NCBI RefSeq assembly: GCF_027213965.1
Contig: NZ_JAPWGX010000002.1
Coordinates: 124,001 to 188,000, forward strand
DNA length: 64,000 bases
Reading direction: 5' to 3'
DNA from: Maritalea porphyrae
Lineage (GTDB): Bacteria > Pseudomonadota > Alphaproteobacteria > Rhizobiales > Devosiaceae
A program made the position numbers and the translations under genes. Under the pieces are notes generated by a model. It saw only the letters and a list, made by a program, of their open reading frames with translations, did not search any database and was not told where the DNA came from. Below, in pieces: positions 41,465 through 50,986 of this stretch. Each line of letters opens with the position of its first letter. Position 1 is the first letter of the stretch.

Positions 41465-43597
41465 TTAGCTAAAATAGCTTTCGTAGTTCGCGCTGTAACC
41501 CAAAGCGATCGAGTCGCTGCGATTGAGGACAGGCACGACATTCGCGCTAGAATTGAGATATTTCTCCAGCAACATGTTGGCTTTTCGAACATCTTGCTGA
41601 GACGTTGTTGAAAAACCCACAACGAAAACGGCAACGTCGACTAGGTGCAACAAGTAGCTTGTGTCCACAACGGGCAATAATGGAGGGGTATCAATCACCA
41701 CAAAATCGTAAAGCTTTGCAACGCTATCTATCAACCTTTCAAAACCAATGTTTGAAACAAGACTATCCGCTGCAAGGCCCAATTGGCTTTGGCCGACCAG
41801 CGCATCAAGATTTGGGATGACTTTGTTGGTGAACGAATTTGTCAATCCACCAACGCTGTCTGGGTTTTGCAGATATTCCAATAGTCCCGAACCTCCGTCC
41901 AGCTCAAGGAACTTATGGATAGATGGTTTTCGAAAGTCAGCATCGATCAGCAGGACTTTTGCGCCAGCGTGGGCCATGCTTTTGGCCAATGAAATTGCAA
42001 GGGTAGTCTTACCTTCACTTGGCACCGCTGACGTCACGAGAACCACCCGCCCCACGTCATCGTTCACCGCACTATTTCTTTGTGCGCCTGCAAGATCGAT
42101 TTCTGAACGAATACGCCGAATTGTTTCGGCAAAATTTGAAGAGGGCGCATTGTCCATCACATCGACGAGGTTCGTTTTGTTACCATTTACATCTGTGAAC
42201 GGTCGAAAAGCAGGTACAACAGAAACAACCCTGCGCAAAATGACATCTGCGAGTTGCCCCTCAGAGGTTATTCCCCCCCAATATTGATCCAAAACAAAGG
42301 CCAGTCCCACAGCAACGCCAGCAGCCGAAACAAATGCAATGGCAAGCACCAACAGTTTATTGGGGAATGAGGGTTCAAGTGGAGTAGCGGCGAGCTCTGC
42401 GATGCTGACGTTTGAGATTTGCACATCTGTTTGAACTTGAAGTTCAGTGCCGCGTTCTACCAAACGTGTGTACATGTCATTATTGACTTTTGCGCGCACC
42501 CTTAAAGCATCCAGTTTTGAAATGAACGAAGTGGGAGCGATCTGAACCACTCTTGCGGTCAAATCATTTCGCGCGGCGATGGCCTGTTGAGTATCGTCCT
42601 CTTGGTTCTTTCGCAGCACCGATAAGTCTTGAGCGATTAGCCGGTTCAGTTCTTCATCCATTTGTGTCAGCTGGCGTTTTTGCTCTGCTGTGAACTCTTG
42701 CTCCGATTGCCCGTGGACTTTTGCTGCTAACTCTTGTCTTTGATGCAGTAGAATTTTGAGCCCTTCACTAACCAATGTGGACTTTTGGACTTCGCTTGGT
42801 ATTTGGTCAACACTGCCGTTGAGCGCTTCAATCATATCTGCATTGAGTTTGCTTTTGGCGGTGAATGCGTCAACTTTGTCCCGCAAAATGGGAATTTGAG
42901 GGTCTTTGTTGAGCTTGATGATTTCACGCAAGTTATTTGGAATGTACGCTTCCAGTTCCTGCTGCGCTACTTCGTTTAAGCGGCGCGTTGCAGCAATTCG
43001 CTCGTGGAAAAGGGTCTGCGCCATATTGGACGACCTAACCTTTTCTTCGTGCCTGAGCGCAATATGCGATAATGCAATTGCATTGGCGATTTCTGCGGCG
43101 TCTTTTGGGTTTTGGGTGCTCGTCGCTACATTAATGATAAAGGTGAAACCCTGCCGCCTTATGCGGATCTTTTTCTTGAATTCATCAAAAACGCCGTTGA
43201 TACGTTGTTCTTGGGACATAGGTGTCGTTGCCTGGTCCAGACCCAAAAAGAGCGATATCTTCTCAATCGCTGATAACGACACACCGTGTTCTTTGCTATC
43301 GATCAACCCAAGGTCGGTGAAGGCTTTCTCAAGAACTGGCCTCGAATTTATTATCTCCACTTCCGTATCGATAAGGGCATTGGCCAAAGCAGTGGACGGC
43401 GCTGTTGCATCGGGGTCAAATAGGTTTTTACCAACCACATCCAGCAGCAGTTTGGAGGTTGCTGTGTATGTCGGTTTGATAATGAACAGCGCAGTGGTCG
43501 TTAGAATAAGCGTCAATGCGATGAGAGTAAGAATGAACCTAAAACGCCGACGAAAGACATTAAGAATTCCGCGCAGATCTATTGCCTGCTCGTCCAT
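41465..43597 (-). CDS. Exopolysaccharide co-polymerase / tyrosine autokinase (Wzc/ExoP type)
   Basis: Inner-membrane protein of 710 residues that sets chain length and links polymer export to tyrosine phosphorylation. It has the Wzz domain at the N-terminus (transmembrane segment FRFILTLIALTLILTTTALF), a long periplasmic coiled coil, a second transmembrane segment (LLVLAIAFVSAAGVAVGLAF) and a cytoplasmic BY-kinase domain. The kinase has Walker A SAVPSEGKTTLAISLAKS, A' VLLIDADFRKP and B FVVIDTPPLLPV. The tail GYSANYESYFS has three tyrosines for autophosphorylation. Start ATG 43597 follows AGGTG. It is the last gene of the operon; no Wza-like outer-membrane channel is encoded in the window. Confidence 0.93.
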   Translation of the reverse strand: MDEQAIDLRGILNVFRRRFRFILTLIALTLILTTTALFIIKPTYTATSKLLLDVVGKNLFDPDATAPSTALANALIDTEVEIINSRPVLEKAFTDLGLIDSKEHGVSLSAIEKISLFLGLDQATTPMSQEQRINGVFDEFKKKIRIRRQGFTFIINVATSTQNPKDAAEIANAIALSHIALRHEEKVRSSNMAQTLFHERIAATRRLNEVAQQELEAYIPNNLREIIKLNKDPQIPILRDKVDAFTAKSKLNADMIEALNGSVDQIPSEVQKSTLVSEGLKILLHQRQELAAKVHGQSEQEFTAEQKRQLTQMDEELNRLIAQDLSVLRKNQEDDTQQAIAARNDLTARVVQIAPTSFISKLDALRVRAKVNNDMYTRLVERGTELQVQTDVQISNVSIAELAATPLEPSFPNKLLVLAIAFVSAAGVAVGLAFVLDQYWGGITSEGQLADVILRRVVSVVPAFRPFTDVNGNKTNLVDVMDNAPSSNFAETIRRIRSEIDLAGAQRNSAVNDDVGRVVLVTSAVPSEGKTTLAISLAKSMAHAGAKVLLIDADFRKPSIHKFLELDGGSGLLEYLQNPDSVGGLTNSFTNKVIPNLDALVGQSQLGLAADSLVSNIGFERLIDSVAKLYDFVVIDTPPLLPVVDTSYLLHLVDVAVFVVGFSTTSQQDVRKANMLLEKYLNSSANVVPVLNRSDSIALGYSANYESYFS

Positions 43598-43639
43598 AAA
43601 AACACCTAAGTATAACTTCAAATAATAATAGGTGCATTA

Positions 43640-44410
43640 TTATAGCGTTATTGAGTAAAGTTCAACGGCACCGCATTTTTCGATCTTTGCGTATGATAGT
43701 CTGCCGGTGGCAAAAGCCGCCGTATCGAGCGAAATCTCTGCTTCATTTTTAACAGGATTTGGCACAATGAAATGGCCGTGCACGATTGTTTTTCCGAACG
43801 CTTGTTTTTGGCACTTGTATGATGAAACGTTGCGGCACGTATCTTTTGCTGTTTGCTCGGCAATTCCTTTTTCCGGGTTAAGGCCGGCATGGGTGAAAAT
43901 AAATTTGTTCCAAATGTAATAGGGAACAAGACTTTCAAGAAAGCGCATGTGATTTGCAGGTATTGCGGCGAGAACTTGATATAAAAGACTGCTCTTATCA
44001 ACGTCTATTCGCCCAATCCCATAAGACAAAAGCGTTTCTCGGCCACCGCAAAAAAGCCAATCAGCATCGGGACTAGGTGAAGACAAAAACTCTTTCATCA
44101 TCAGTTCGTGGTTGCCACAAATACACAGCCGAACAAACCCTTTGGGGGACACGCCAATCAGGTGTTCAATAAGGTTCGCGGACATTGGTCCACGATCGAT
44201 AAAATCCCCAAGGAACAGTAAAGCAGCTGACCCGCTTTTTTGGTTGTGAGTGTTGAAAACCTCGTGTTCAAGTTTTTTCAACAAATCCAGAGATCCATGA
44301 ACATCGCCAATTGCGTAGATCGTCTGGATATCATCGTTTATGAGGTGGCTCTTCTCATCAACTTTGCAGTGGGCTCGTTGAAAACGCTTTGCCCAAATAG
44401 TTCTAAACAT
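43640..44410 (-). CDS. PPP-type serine/threonine (or tyrosine) protein phosphatase
   Basis: Metallophosphoesterase of 256 residues, start ATG 44410 overlapping the upstream stop by eight bases. The di-metal signature is complete: GDVHGS, GDFIDRG, GNHE and the downstream histidines in FTHAG and IVHGH. This is the bacterial PPP group related to PrpA and lambda phosphatase, whose members can act on Ser, Thr or Tyr. Its position just before the tyrosine-kinase gene, in the same operon, suggests that it dephosphorylates the kinase tail; in most such clusters that job is done by a low-molecular-weight tyrosine phosphatase, which is absent here. Confidence 0.87.
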   Translation of the reverse strand: MFRTIWAKRFQRAHCKVDEKSHLINDDIQTIYAIGDVHGSLDLLKKLEHEVFNTHNQKSGSAALLFLGDFIDRGPMSANLIEHLIGVSPKGFVRLCICGNHELMMKEFLSSPSPDADWLFCGGRETLLSYGIGRIDVDKSSLLYQVLAAIPANHMRFLESLVPYYIWNKFIFTHAGLNPEKGIAEQTAKDTCRNVSSYKCQKQAFGKTIVHGHFIVPNPVKNEAEISLDTAAFATGRLSYAKIEKCGAVELYSITL

Positions 44411-45731
44411 TGGTGCGACCGCCAGCGGTTTGGCCAATGGCCAACACAAATACAAACAAAAGCGCGATAGCCTGTATTTCAACACTGAAATCGACCAAAG
44501 CATGCACCGCCACCACCGTTGTGCACCCAATACTTGCCATTTTCCGCGCCGATAGAATCGATTTTCGCCAAAAAATAGCGACTGATTGCGCAAAAATGAG
44601 TGCGATGGTGAGGATGGGCACTAGACCGAAAAGCAAACCGAACTCGACAAATAAGGACAAATAGGTCGAATGGGCTTTATCCCAAACATAGCCAACGTTC
44701 AGCGACTTGTCCCTTACCAGTGGAAACACGAGGTCAAAGGTGCCTGCGCCAAAACCAACGATGGGTCGATCTGCGATCAGTTTTAACGCTAATTCATATA
44801 CTGCCAACCGATGGCCCGCATCCCTGCCGGCGACCAAAACCCTATCAAGTAAATCTGGGGAATTCATCACAAAGACACTGATGACCAAAACCAGTGTCAC
44901 AACAAAGGCGATTATCCAATAGCTCCTGTATATGTGCGTTTTCGAGATCCAGAGGCAACACAAAACGGCGATGCCACATACCGCCCCAAATATCCCCATT
45001 CTTGATTTGGTCAGCACAAGTGCAACGGCTAGCAAGATGACGCACACCACATTCAACAAGAGTTTTGGCTTGCTAAATTCCACCAACAAGATTTGCCGCG
45101 CTTCAAGCTTTTGGAGCGCAGAAATCACAATCGACAACGCAATGATCAAACCCAGTGCCAGATAAGTCGCAAAGCTGTTGCGGTTGACGAATGTGCCGGT
45201 TGCAACCCCGATATAGTTTTGCTTTTTAAAAATGATAAGCGGGTCCCCCAGCTGGGTCAGGGCAACGAGCGCGTAAAACGCGTAGATTGCAATGCCAACA
45301 ACAAGGGCTTGTAGGGCAAATTGACCACCACGGGCTTTGTCGAAGAGCTTTATGGTCAGGACAAAAACCAAGCCATATGTCAGCCAGTTGATTAGGGACA
45401 ATACTGTGGGGCCAATGGCAACACTTATTGTTTTTCCCGATAGTCTGCCATCGATGATGGTGCCCAGTGGTTCAAAGATCGGCACCGGTAGCATTTGCAC
45501 CAGCACAAAAATGATGAACAAGAAATAGAGCGCAAAAACTGGATTTGATTGCGCTATTTGCACAAGGTTTGATTTGTCCGGTTTTTTGGGGGAGATGAGA
45601 TATGCAAAAGCGATCAGGGAGAAGAGAAATAGGTTAAGCGCCCAAAAGAACGGCCTATTGCTGGCCAGTGGTAGTGCCGTAAACAAAACCACGGCTATCA
45701 CCGCAGATTGCAATAGCCGCACGTTAGACAT
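44403..45731 (-). CDS. O-antigen ligase/polymerase family membrane protein (Wzy/WaaL)
   Basis: Polytopic membrane protein of 442 residues with roughly ten to twelve helices (AVIAVVLFTALPLASNRPFF, LLNVVCVILLAVALVL). The Wzy_C region is in the large loop: FVNRNSFATYLALGL and, later, DRPIVGFGAGTFDLVFP with HSTYLSLFVEFGL, the conserved block of polymerases and ligases. Start ATG 45731 overlaps the preceding stop by eight bases. Two proteins of this family occur in the operon; this one has the better-conserved O-antigen ligase pattern. Which one polymerises cannot be settled from sequence. Confidence 0.87.
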   Translation of the reverse strand: MSNVRLLQSAVIAVVLFTALPLASNRPFFWALNLFLFSLIAFAYLISPKKPDKSNLVQIAQSNPVFALYFLFIIFVLVQMLPVPIFEPLGTIIDGRLSGKTISVAIGPTVLSLINWLTYGLVFVLTIKLFDKARGGQFALQALVVGIAIYAFYALVALTQLGDPLIIFKKQNYIGVATGTFVNRNSFATYLALGLIIALSIVISALQKLEARQILLVEFSKPKLLLNVVCVILLAVALVLTKSRMGIFGAVCGIAVLCCLWISKTHIYRSYWIIAFVVTLVLVISVFVMNSPDLLDRVLVAGRDAGHRLAVYELALKLIADRPIVGFGAGTFDLVFPLVRDKSLNVGYVWDKAHSTYLSLFVEFGLLFGLVPILTIALIFAQSVAIFWRKSILSARKMASIGCTTVVAVHALVDFSVEIQAIALLFVFVLAIGQTAGGRTNV

Positions 45732-46410
45732 TTGCCACCTTGCCCACATCCAAAGCGAAACCTTCTGTTGCATTGCGTTGGCCGGACATCATTTCAAGAA
45801 AACGCATTTGATCCGCGAACGGCAGCGTTTGCACCGCCGCAAAAGTTTGCTGTCGAGTGTTTGTGCGCAGATATAAGGTGGCAACAATGTTCCAGTCTGT
45901 GTTGCCGACAATCAAAACTGAGATATCATTTTGAACAACAGTTGCGAGAGCGCCGCCAGACAAAAGGTGGGGCGCGCGTTCAATGAGCCACAACACCCTA
46001 AGGCGTGCAATCCAAAGTTGGTTTGGGCTCGACAGATAGGAGCGTTGAAACCCCTCCACAAGCGACGCTTCATCTTCCAACAGCGTTGCGCTGAAACCTA
46101 CCACCATCCAAGCATATGAATAAGTGGGCAAGCGCTTGGCAATTTCCAAGCTCTGTGCGTGGCAATGCAGCATTTCGGCTCTTACGTTCCCAGAAAGGCC
46201 AAGCAAGAATTGGTAGTCAGACATGCGACGCACGCATCGGTCCAGCAATTGTTTGTTTGCGGCAACAGAAAATGGGGCGTTATTGGTCGTATCGATTATG
46301 TTTCCGCGCGCCTTCGGAAAATAGAGTTGCCCCTCCTCCAGCATCACCACAAGTGAGATGATCACAAGGCCGACAATCGCCAACAATGCCAAAAGTTTTG
46401 AGAGTTTCAT
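45724..46410 (-). CDS. Membrane-anchored unknown protein of the exopolysaccharide operon
   Basis: A 228-residue protein, start ATG 46410 overlapping the upstream stop (ATGA). It has an N-terminal transmembrane anchor (LLALLAIVGLVIISLVVML) and then a hydrophilic, helical domain of about 190 residues with tetratricopeptide-like packing (SYAWMVVGFSATLLEDEAS, LWIARLRVLWLIERAP). It is likely periplasmic by topology. It lies between the two Wzy-like genes. No family is recognised; it may be an accessory scaffold for one of the polymerases. Confidence 0.72.
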   Translation of the reverse strand: MKLSKLLALLAIVGLVIISLVVMLEEGQLYFPKARGNIIDTTNNAPFSVAANKQLLDRCVRRMSDYQFLLGLSGNVRAEMLHCHAQSLEIAKRLPTYSYAWMVVGFSATLLEDEASLVEGFQRSYLSSPNQLWIARLRVLWLIERAPHLLSGGALATVVQNDISVLIVGNTDWNIVATLYLRTNTRQQTFAAVQTLPFADQMRFLEMMSGQRNATEGFALDVGKVANV

Positions 46411-47642
46411 GTGCGCATGTTCCGCAGGCTCTGGCCATGCCATGCCAACGCGCCCCGACGCTGGGTTTCTCGCTCTTGCATCTTTGTAATGTGAAACATC
46501 AAAGCAAGGCACATTGAAGCGCCTAAGGAGAAATTGAGGGTTGTGAAGCCGGGATTGACAAGACTGGCTACAACCAAAACATTGAAAATTGAGCAGAAAA
46601 GGCGACTGTGGTGCAAGGTCATGTGAGATTTTGTTGCGAATAATCTCCAATAGAAAAACAAAAGTGCAGCCAAGCCCAAAACGCCGGTTTTCATCAAAAC
46701 ATCGTAAACAACACTGTGGGTGGAAATATAAAGCCTTGCGGGATCATCCTCCAAAAAAAACGACCAACTAGAGTGGGTTACGTCCCAGAAATTGGTGGCG
46801 ATAAACTCATTGCCAAACCCAACCCCTAGACCAGAGGAATCGCTGAGCGCGATCAAAGCGTCATGCCAAAATTGTGCTCTAAGGCCGGAGTTGTGGTCAA
46901 TGCCGTATAGTTCTAACGCATGCCAAGGCGCGATGAGCACAAATGCCAACAATGAGAAAAACAACCCGGCCGAAACCAGACGAGGCCATGGCAAAACCCA
47001 AGTCACAAAAATGGCAATCATAAGGACTTGGGACTGAGTGCTCGATGACAGCAGAGCCACAACGACAAACACGCTTATGCGAAGCAAAAGATTTGACTTA
47101 GAAAGGACCAAAAAGATGAGCAACAAATAGACCGGCAAAACATCATTTGATAAAACGTATAGGGTGAATGTTTGCCCTTCCCCCACGTACCTTGTTGTCC
47201 CCATTCGAGACAGACAAGTTATGGCGAAAACGATGCACAAAAATGCCAATGCGTTTTTTTGGATTAAGGTGTAGTGGCGGCCAAAAAAGGCCGAAAAGGC
47301 ACTTGTGGCAATTGGAATGATGATAACCCAACTCCACTGTCGTAACGCGGCAAATACATCTCGATAGACAGTCCAGCTACTTGGGGCCAACCCGGCTAAA
47401 GACACAAAAAGCATCATTGTTGAAACCAGCAACAATGGAAAAAATGTCCAAAATCCGACAACCCGTCGAGCACAGTAAATGGAACCTATTGAGGTCAATA
47501 TGACCAGCGCAAGCAACCAAATGCCAAATGGGCGAAACACCTGAAACCCAATCGTATAAGCCACAATAGGAAGAGCCCAAAGTGCTGCTGCTTCCTCGTT
47601 CGCTGGCTCATAAGCACTTCTAGAGACGGAAAGCATCGTCAT
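46407..47642 (-). CDS. Second Wzy-like polysaccharide polymerase
   Basis: Polytopic membrane protein of 411 residues with about ten helices (FGIWLLALVILTSIGSIY, LLLRISVFVVVALLSSSTQS) and a periplasmic loop carrying SSGLGVGFGNEFIATNFWD and STHSVVYDVLMKTGVLGL. That is the O-antigen polymerase/ligase pattern, though it is more divergent than in the other copy. Start is ATG 47642 overlapping the upstream stop (ATGA). With the flippase and the priming transferase it completes a Wzx/Wzy-dependent pathway. Confidence 0.82.
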   Translation of the reverse strand: MTMLSVSRSAYEPANEEAAALWALPIVAYTIGFQVFRPFGIWLLALVILTSIGSIYCARRVVGFWTFFPLLLVSTMMLFVSLAGLAPSSWTVYRDVFAALRQWSWVIIIPIATSAFSAFFGRHYTLIQKNALAFLCIVFAITCLSRMGTTRYVGEGQTFTLYVLSNDVLPVYLLLIFLVLSKSNLLLRISVFVVVALLSSSTQSQVLMIAIFVTWVLPWPRLVSAGLFFSLLAFVLIAPWHALELYGIDHNSGLRAQFWHDALIALSDSSGLGVGFGNEFIATNFWDVTHSSWSFFLEDDPARLYISTHSVVYDVLMKTGVLGLAALLFFYWRLFATKSHMTLHHSRLFCSIFNVLVVASLVNPGFTTLNFSLGASMCLALMFHITKMQERETQRRGALAWHGQSLRNMRT

Positions 47643-48898
47643 GCGCCGCCATTTCTTGTTGGTGTAAAGTCTGCATAGGCAGCAACGACCCGCGAGGCCC
47701 AAGTTTGTTCGCGCGCCCATTCTTCAGCCGTTTTGGCGAGCTTCTCCAGTTCTGCCGGTGCGCTCAGATAGTGCTTTATTGCCGCCGCCATCATGTCGAC
47801 GACCTCGTTTTCTGTGCGGCTTTGAACGGGTATTTTCACACCTGCCGTTGAAGGCAAGAGAGCGCCGGGACCGCCGCAGTCCAAACACACAACAGGTGTC
47901 CCTCGAATAGACGCCTCAAGCACAACGTTGCCGCTAGAGTCATGGAGACTTGGAAACAAGACAAGGTGATGAGATTGATACAATGCGTCTAGCGCATCCT
48001 TTGGTTGCCACCCGAGCCAAGTAACACGGTGTGCAATGCCCAGGACACTTGCCTGGCGCTCCCACAATTCTCGCTCCGGTCCATCACCCGCGATCGTTAG
48101 GGTCAAATCTGGTAGCGCGATCATCGCTTGGGCGATTGCGCCTATACCAAGATGCATTCCTTTCCAAAATTGACATCGCCCAGCAAAGAGCACTGTTGGG
48201 TTCTTGGTCTTGGTGGCGCCAACCGGTTTTGGAACTTGGTCTATGCCAATCTCAAAGAGTTGTTGAACTTTCCATCGAGCAAACTTTGGCACTAAAGCAA
48301 TGTTGTCTGGCGTTTTTATCAGAATTAGGCTGGCTTGGCTGAATTGCAGGCGCAGAATTGGATCAAACGGGACAAGCGCGTTCCACAAATCGCGCACTGC
48401 ATCAACAATTTTACCGCGCAATGGATAGGATTTTCGCAATTGTTTGGGTGCACACTCACCGCCCCCTAATGGACCAACAATAAATGGAATGCCGAGCGCG
48501 CCCAAAAAGCTGGGGTAGCGAATGCCTCCAAAGGTTATGTGATGCACCAAATCAAACCGAATTTCTTTGTGCAATTTGAGCGCCCGCCAAACCGCAAGAA
48601 ACTGCCACAAGTAAAGATAGACATATTGCCAAACCCTATTTGAGCTTTGGTAATTGGCGCCCCCAAAGGCATCAACATATGTGAATTTTGGCTGATTCAA
48701 CTCAGGCAATTTGTCTAAACAAAGCTCAATTTCCCCTCTGTAGACACCGCTCGTAAGTACGGTTACCTCATACCCCAGCTTTGCAATTTCTAGCGCCCAA
48801 CGCCACCCCACACCTGCCTCTGACCCAAGGCATGGCGAACAGGCAAACGCAGACAACAAGACCTTGCTTTGTTGGGTGTCAGCTCTGAGTTTGAGCAC
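47639..48898 (-). CDS. Glycosyltransferase family 4 (GT-B)
   Basis: GT-B glycosyltransferase of 419 residues, starting at GTG 48898 and overlapping the flippase gene by 20 bases. The N-terminal domain has SAFACSPCLGSEAGVGWRW, typical of exopolysaccharide GT4 enzymes. The C-terminal domain has the nucleotide-sugar-binding segments VLFAGRCQFWKGMHLGIGA, TIAGDGPERE and FPSLHDSSGNVVLEA with the E-x7-E type glutamates. It adds one sugar to the lipid-linked repeat; donor and acceptor cannot be told. Confidence 0.9.
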   Translation of the reverse strand: MLKLRADTQQSKVLLSAFACSPCLGSEAGVGWRWALEIAKLGYEVTVLTSGVYRGEIELCLDKLPELNQPKFTYVDAFGGANYQSSNRVWQYVYLYLWQFLAVWRALKLHKEIRFDLVHHITFGGIRYPSFLGALGIPFIVGPLGGGECAPKQLRKSYPLRGKIVDAVRDLWNALVPFDPILRLQFSQASLILIKTPDNIALVPKFARWKVQQLFEIGIDQVPKPVGATKTKNPTVLFAGRCQFWKGMHLGIGAIAQAMIALPDLTLTIAGDGPERELWERQASVLGIAHRVTWLGWQPKDALDALYQSHHLVLFPSLHDSSGNVVLEASIRGTPVVCLDCGGPGALLPSTAGVKIPVQSRTENEVVDMMAAAIKHYLSAPAELEKLAKTAEEWAREQTWASRVVAAYADFTPTRNGGA

Positions 48899-50171
48899 TG
48901 GGCGTCCTTTCTCTTATTACCAATGAGAAAGGCCAAATGAGCGCTAGGGTCGCGATTAATTGTGCAATGGTTATGCCACCGACCAGTCCAGAAACATTGA
49001 AAAACATCATCGCGGGATAGGCAATAATTGCGCTCGTAAGCGCTGCCAATGCTGTCGCGTTCGATATCGCTTTTGTGCATTCAAACGCCCGAAGAGCAAA
49101 AGTGATCAACGTCCTCAAAACGATCAAAAAATACACCCCGCAAAAAGCTTGAAGGATCCAGACCTCAAACACGCGTTGTCCCAAAAATAAATTTGAAATG
49201 GGTTCAGCAAAAAACGCTATGCCCAAAAGGGGCAGCCCAAGGCAGAAAACGATGGCCACTGCAAATCGACGATAACTGGCGACCGCCCGTTCTTGACCAA
49301 GCGCTCTCATATCCGCGCCGATTTTTCGAGGTAGAATATTCTCTAGCGCATAAAGAAATGGATTAATGAGCCCAACAAGGCTTTGACTGGCGCGAACCAT
49401 GCCGATTGTCTGAGGCCCCAAAACCAGGGCGCCAACCGCTACAAACAGATGTTCATTGCAGAACTGCAAGAAGGTTGCCCAGCTCAACCAACCGCCACTT
49501 TTGACGATGCGCCCAATATTTTTTTGCATTTGGTTGGCAGAAGTCACGAAAATGGTTTTTGCGAAATTTTGGCAGAACGTCAAAATTGACCCCGCCAAAA
49601 AGCAAGTCGAAATTATGAGCACACAGATTGTAGGATCCAATTTGATCGGCGAGTTCACAACAAAAAGGAATGCCAAGCCGACGCAGATATATCGAAGTAC
49701 ATCAGACAGAAACGCCTGCACATCACGGCAAACCAAAAACAAGATGCGCCGGAGAAATTCCGTCAGTGCGATCGACATGAAAAACAGGGCAAGGATCGCA
49801 CTATTTGCGCCAAGACCAAACAGAAATCCGCCGCCAATCAAAAAAGCCACTGTAACCAATGAAATTGTGCAAAACACCCAGCTCGACGTGGCAATCAATG
49901 CGCGCTGCTCACTTTTTTCAGTAAGCTCTAAGATTGATGAAAGTGGCATCATGACTAGGGCCAAAATGACGGCGCTCAGGTTTAACGCAATCAAATAGTA
50001 AATGCTAAACTGGCCAAATTGGGCAATACCTATGGCCCTTATAACAAAAACAGTTATGGCGAAATTTGCAGCGCTTGATAGGACTTGGCTGGTCACTGGC
50101 CAAATTGAGTTTTTAGATCCCTCGCATAGTTCTGCGCATAGGCAACGTATTTTGGTGACCAACGGGCTCAA
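48879..50171 (-). CDS. Polysaccharide flippase (Wzx/MOP superfamily)
   Basis: Membrane protein of about 430 residues with around twelve helices, moving the undecaprenyl-linked repeat across the inner membrane. The N-terminus KNSIWPVTSQVLSSAANFAI and the later ASQSLVGLINPFLYALENIL follow the PST/MOP pattern. The start is taken as TTG 50171, which overlaps the previous stop (TTGA) and is preceded by GGGAG; no ATG is available without a large overlap into the upstream gene. Confidence 0.88.
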   Translation of the reverse strand: MSPLVTKIRCLCAELCEGSKNSIWPVTSQVLSSAANFAITVFVIRAIGIAQFGQFSIYYLIALNLSAVILALVMMPLSSILELTEKSEQRALIATSSWVFCTISLVTVAFLIGGGFLFGLGANSAILALFFMSIALTEFLRRILFLVCRDVQAFLSDVLRYICVGLAFLFVVNSPIKLDPTICVLIISTCFLAGSILTFCQNFAKTIFVTSANQMQKNIGRIVKSGGWLSWATFLQFCNEHLFVAVGALVLGPQTIGMVRASQSLVGLINPFLYALENILPRKIGADMRALGQERAVASYRRFAVAIVFCLGLPLLGIAFFAEPISNLFLGQRVFEVWILQAFCGVYFLIVLRTLITFALRAFECTKAISNATALAALTSAIIAYPAMMFFNVSGLVGGITIAQLIATLALIWPFSLVIRERTPSAQTQS

Positions 50172-50986
50172 CTTGATTTGCTCCCATTTCGGATAATATC
50201 CAGCGCTAACAGCCACAAAAACCGGGGGGATGTCGTAAGGTAACGCTTTCCTAGGCGGCGCGGTTCGCGCAGGAGGCGGTAGAGCCATTCCAATCCCGCT
50301 GCGTGCACCCATTGCGGCGATGGCTCAATCACCCCCGCATTGAAATCAAACGCAGCGCCTACACCAATCATCATTGCGCCAATTTGTTGGGTGTGATCGG
50401 CCATCCAATTCTCTTGTTTGGGGCATCCGAGCCCAACGAATATCAATCTTGCGCCGGAGTTGCTGATTGCATTGATGATGTTGGCATCTTCGTCGGCGCT
50501 TAACTGGCGAAAGGGCGGCGATAGAGCGCAAGCGATCTCGAGCTTTGGATGTATCGTCGTCAGATTGATCTTTAGCTTTTCAAGTGTCCGATTGTTCTTT
50601 CCACCGATCAACGCGATTTTTATACCTCGTGCCGCAGCCTGTGCGCACAATCGATGCATAATGTCCGCGCCACGCTGCGTGCTTTTGTACGACAGACCAT
50701 ATCGGGTTGCTCTGGCCCGCTCCAAGATGACGCTGTCTGATATAACAAATGTGGCAGCATTCACCTTGGCGCCAAACTTTGGGTCATCGTGCACAAGCAC
50801 GCATTGGTGGACATTGGTCAGGCAGCAATAACCAGGTTGACCAGCATCCGCCATCTCAACGATGCGTTCAAGGACCGACGCTAGATCCAGATCATCCAAA
50901 CGCATGCCCAACATATCGTGAGAGGGCAGATGCTCTGATTTTGATGTGATCGGGTGCACCTTTGAAGCTTGTTGCGTTAATTGCAT
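50168..50986 (-). CDS. WecG/TagA/CpsF family glycosyltransferase (GT26)
   Basis: Family 26 glycosyltransferase of 272 residues, homologous to WecG and TagA, which add N-acetylmannosaminuronate or N-acetylmannosamine to a lipid-linked sugar. The core motifs are YCCLTNVHQCVLVHDDPKFG, the nucleotide-binding IALIGGKNN, and RLIFVGLGCPKQENWM, which is the family's signature. It acts at the membrane face. Its start overlaps the upstream stop by one base (TAATG). Confidence 0.92.
   Translation of the reverse strand: MQLTQQASKVHPITSKSEHLPSHDMLGMRLDDLDLASVLERIVEMADAGQPGYCCLTNVHQCVLVHDDPKFGAKVNAATFVISDSVILERARATRYGLSYKSTQRGADIMHRLCAQAAARGIKIALIGGKNNRTLEKLKINLTTIHPKLEIACALSPPFRQLSADEDANIINAISNSGARLIFVGLGCPKQENWMADHTQQIGAMMIGVGAAFDFNAGVIEPSPQWVHAAGLEWLYRLLREPRRLGKRYLTTSPRFLWLLALDIIRNGSKSS

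Noticed and set aside
43640-44593. Longer version of the phosphatase starting at 44593
   Set aside because: The first 61 residues lie inside the upstream polymerase gene, and ATG 44410 overlaps its stop in the pattern used throughout the operon.
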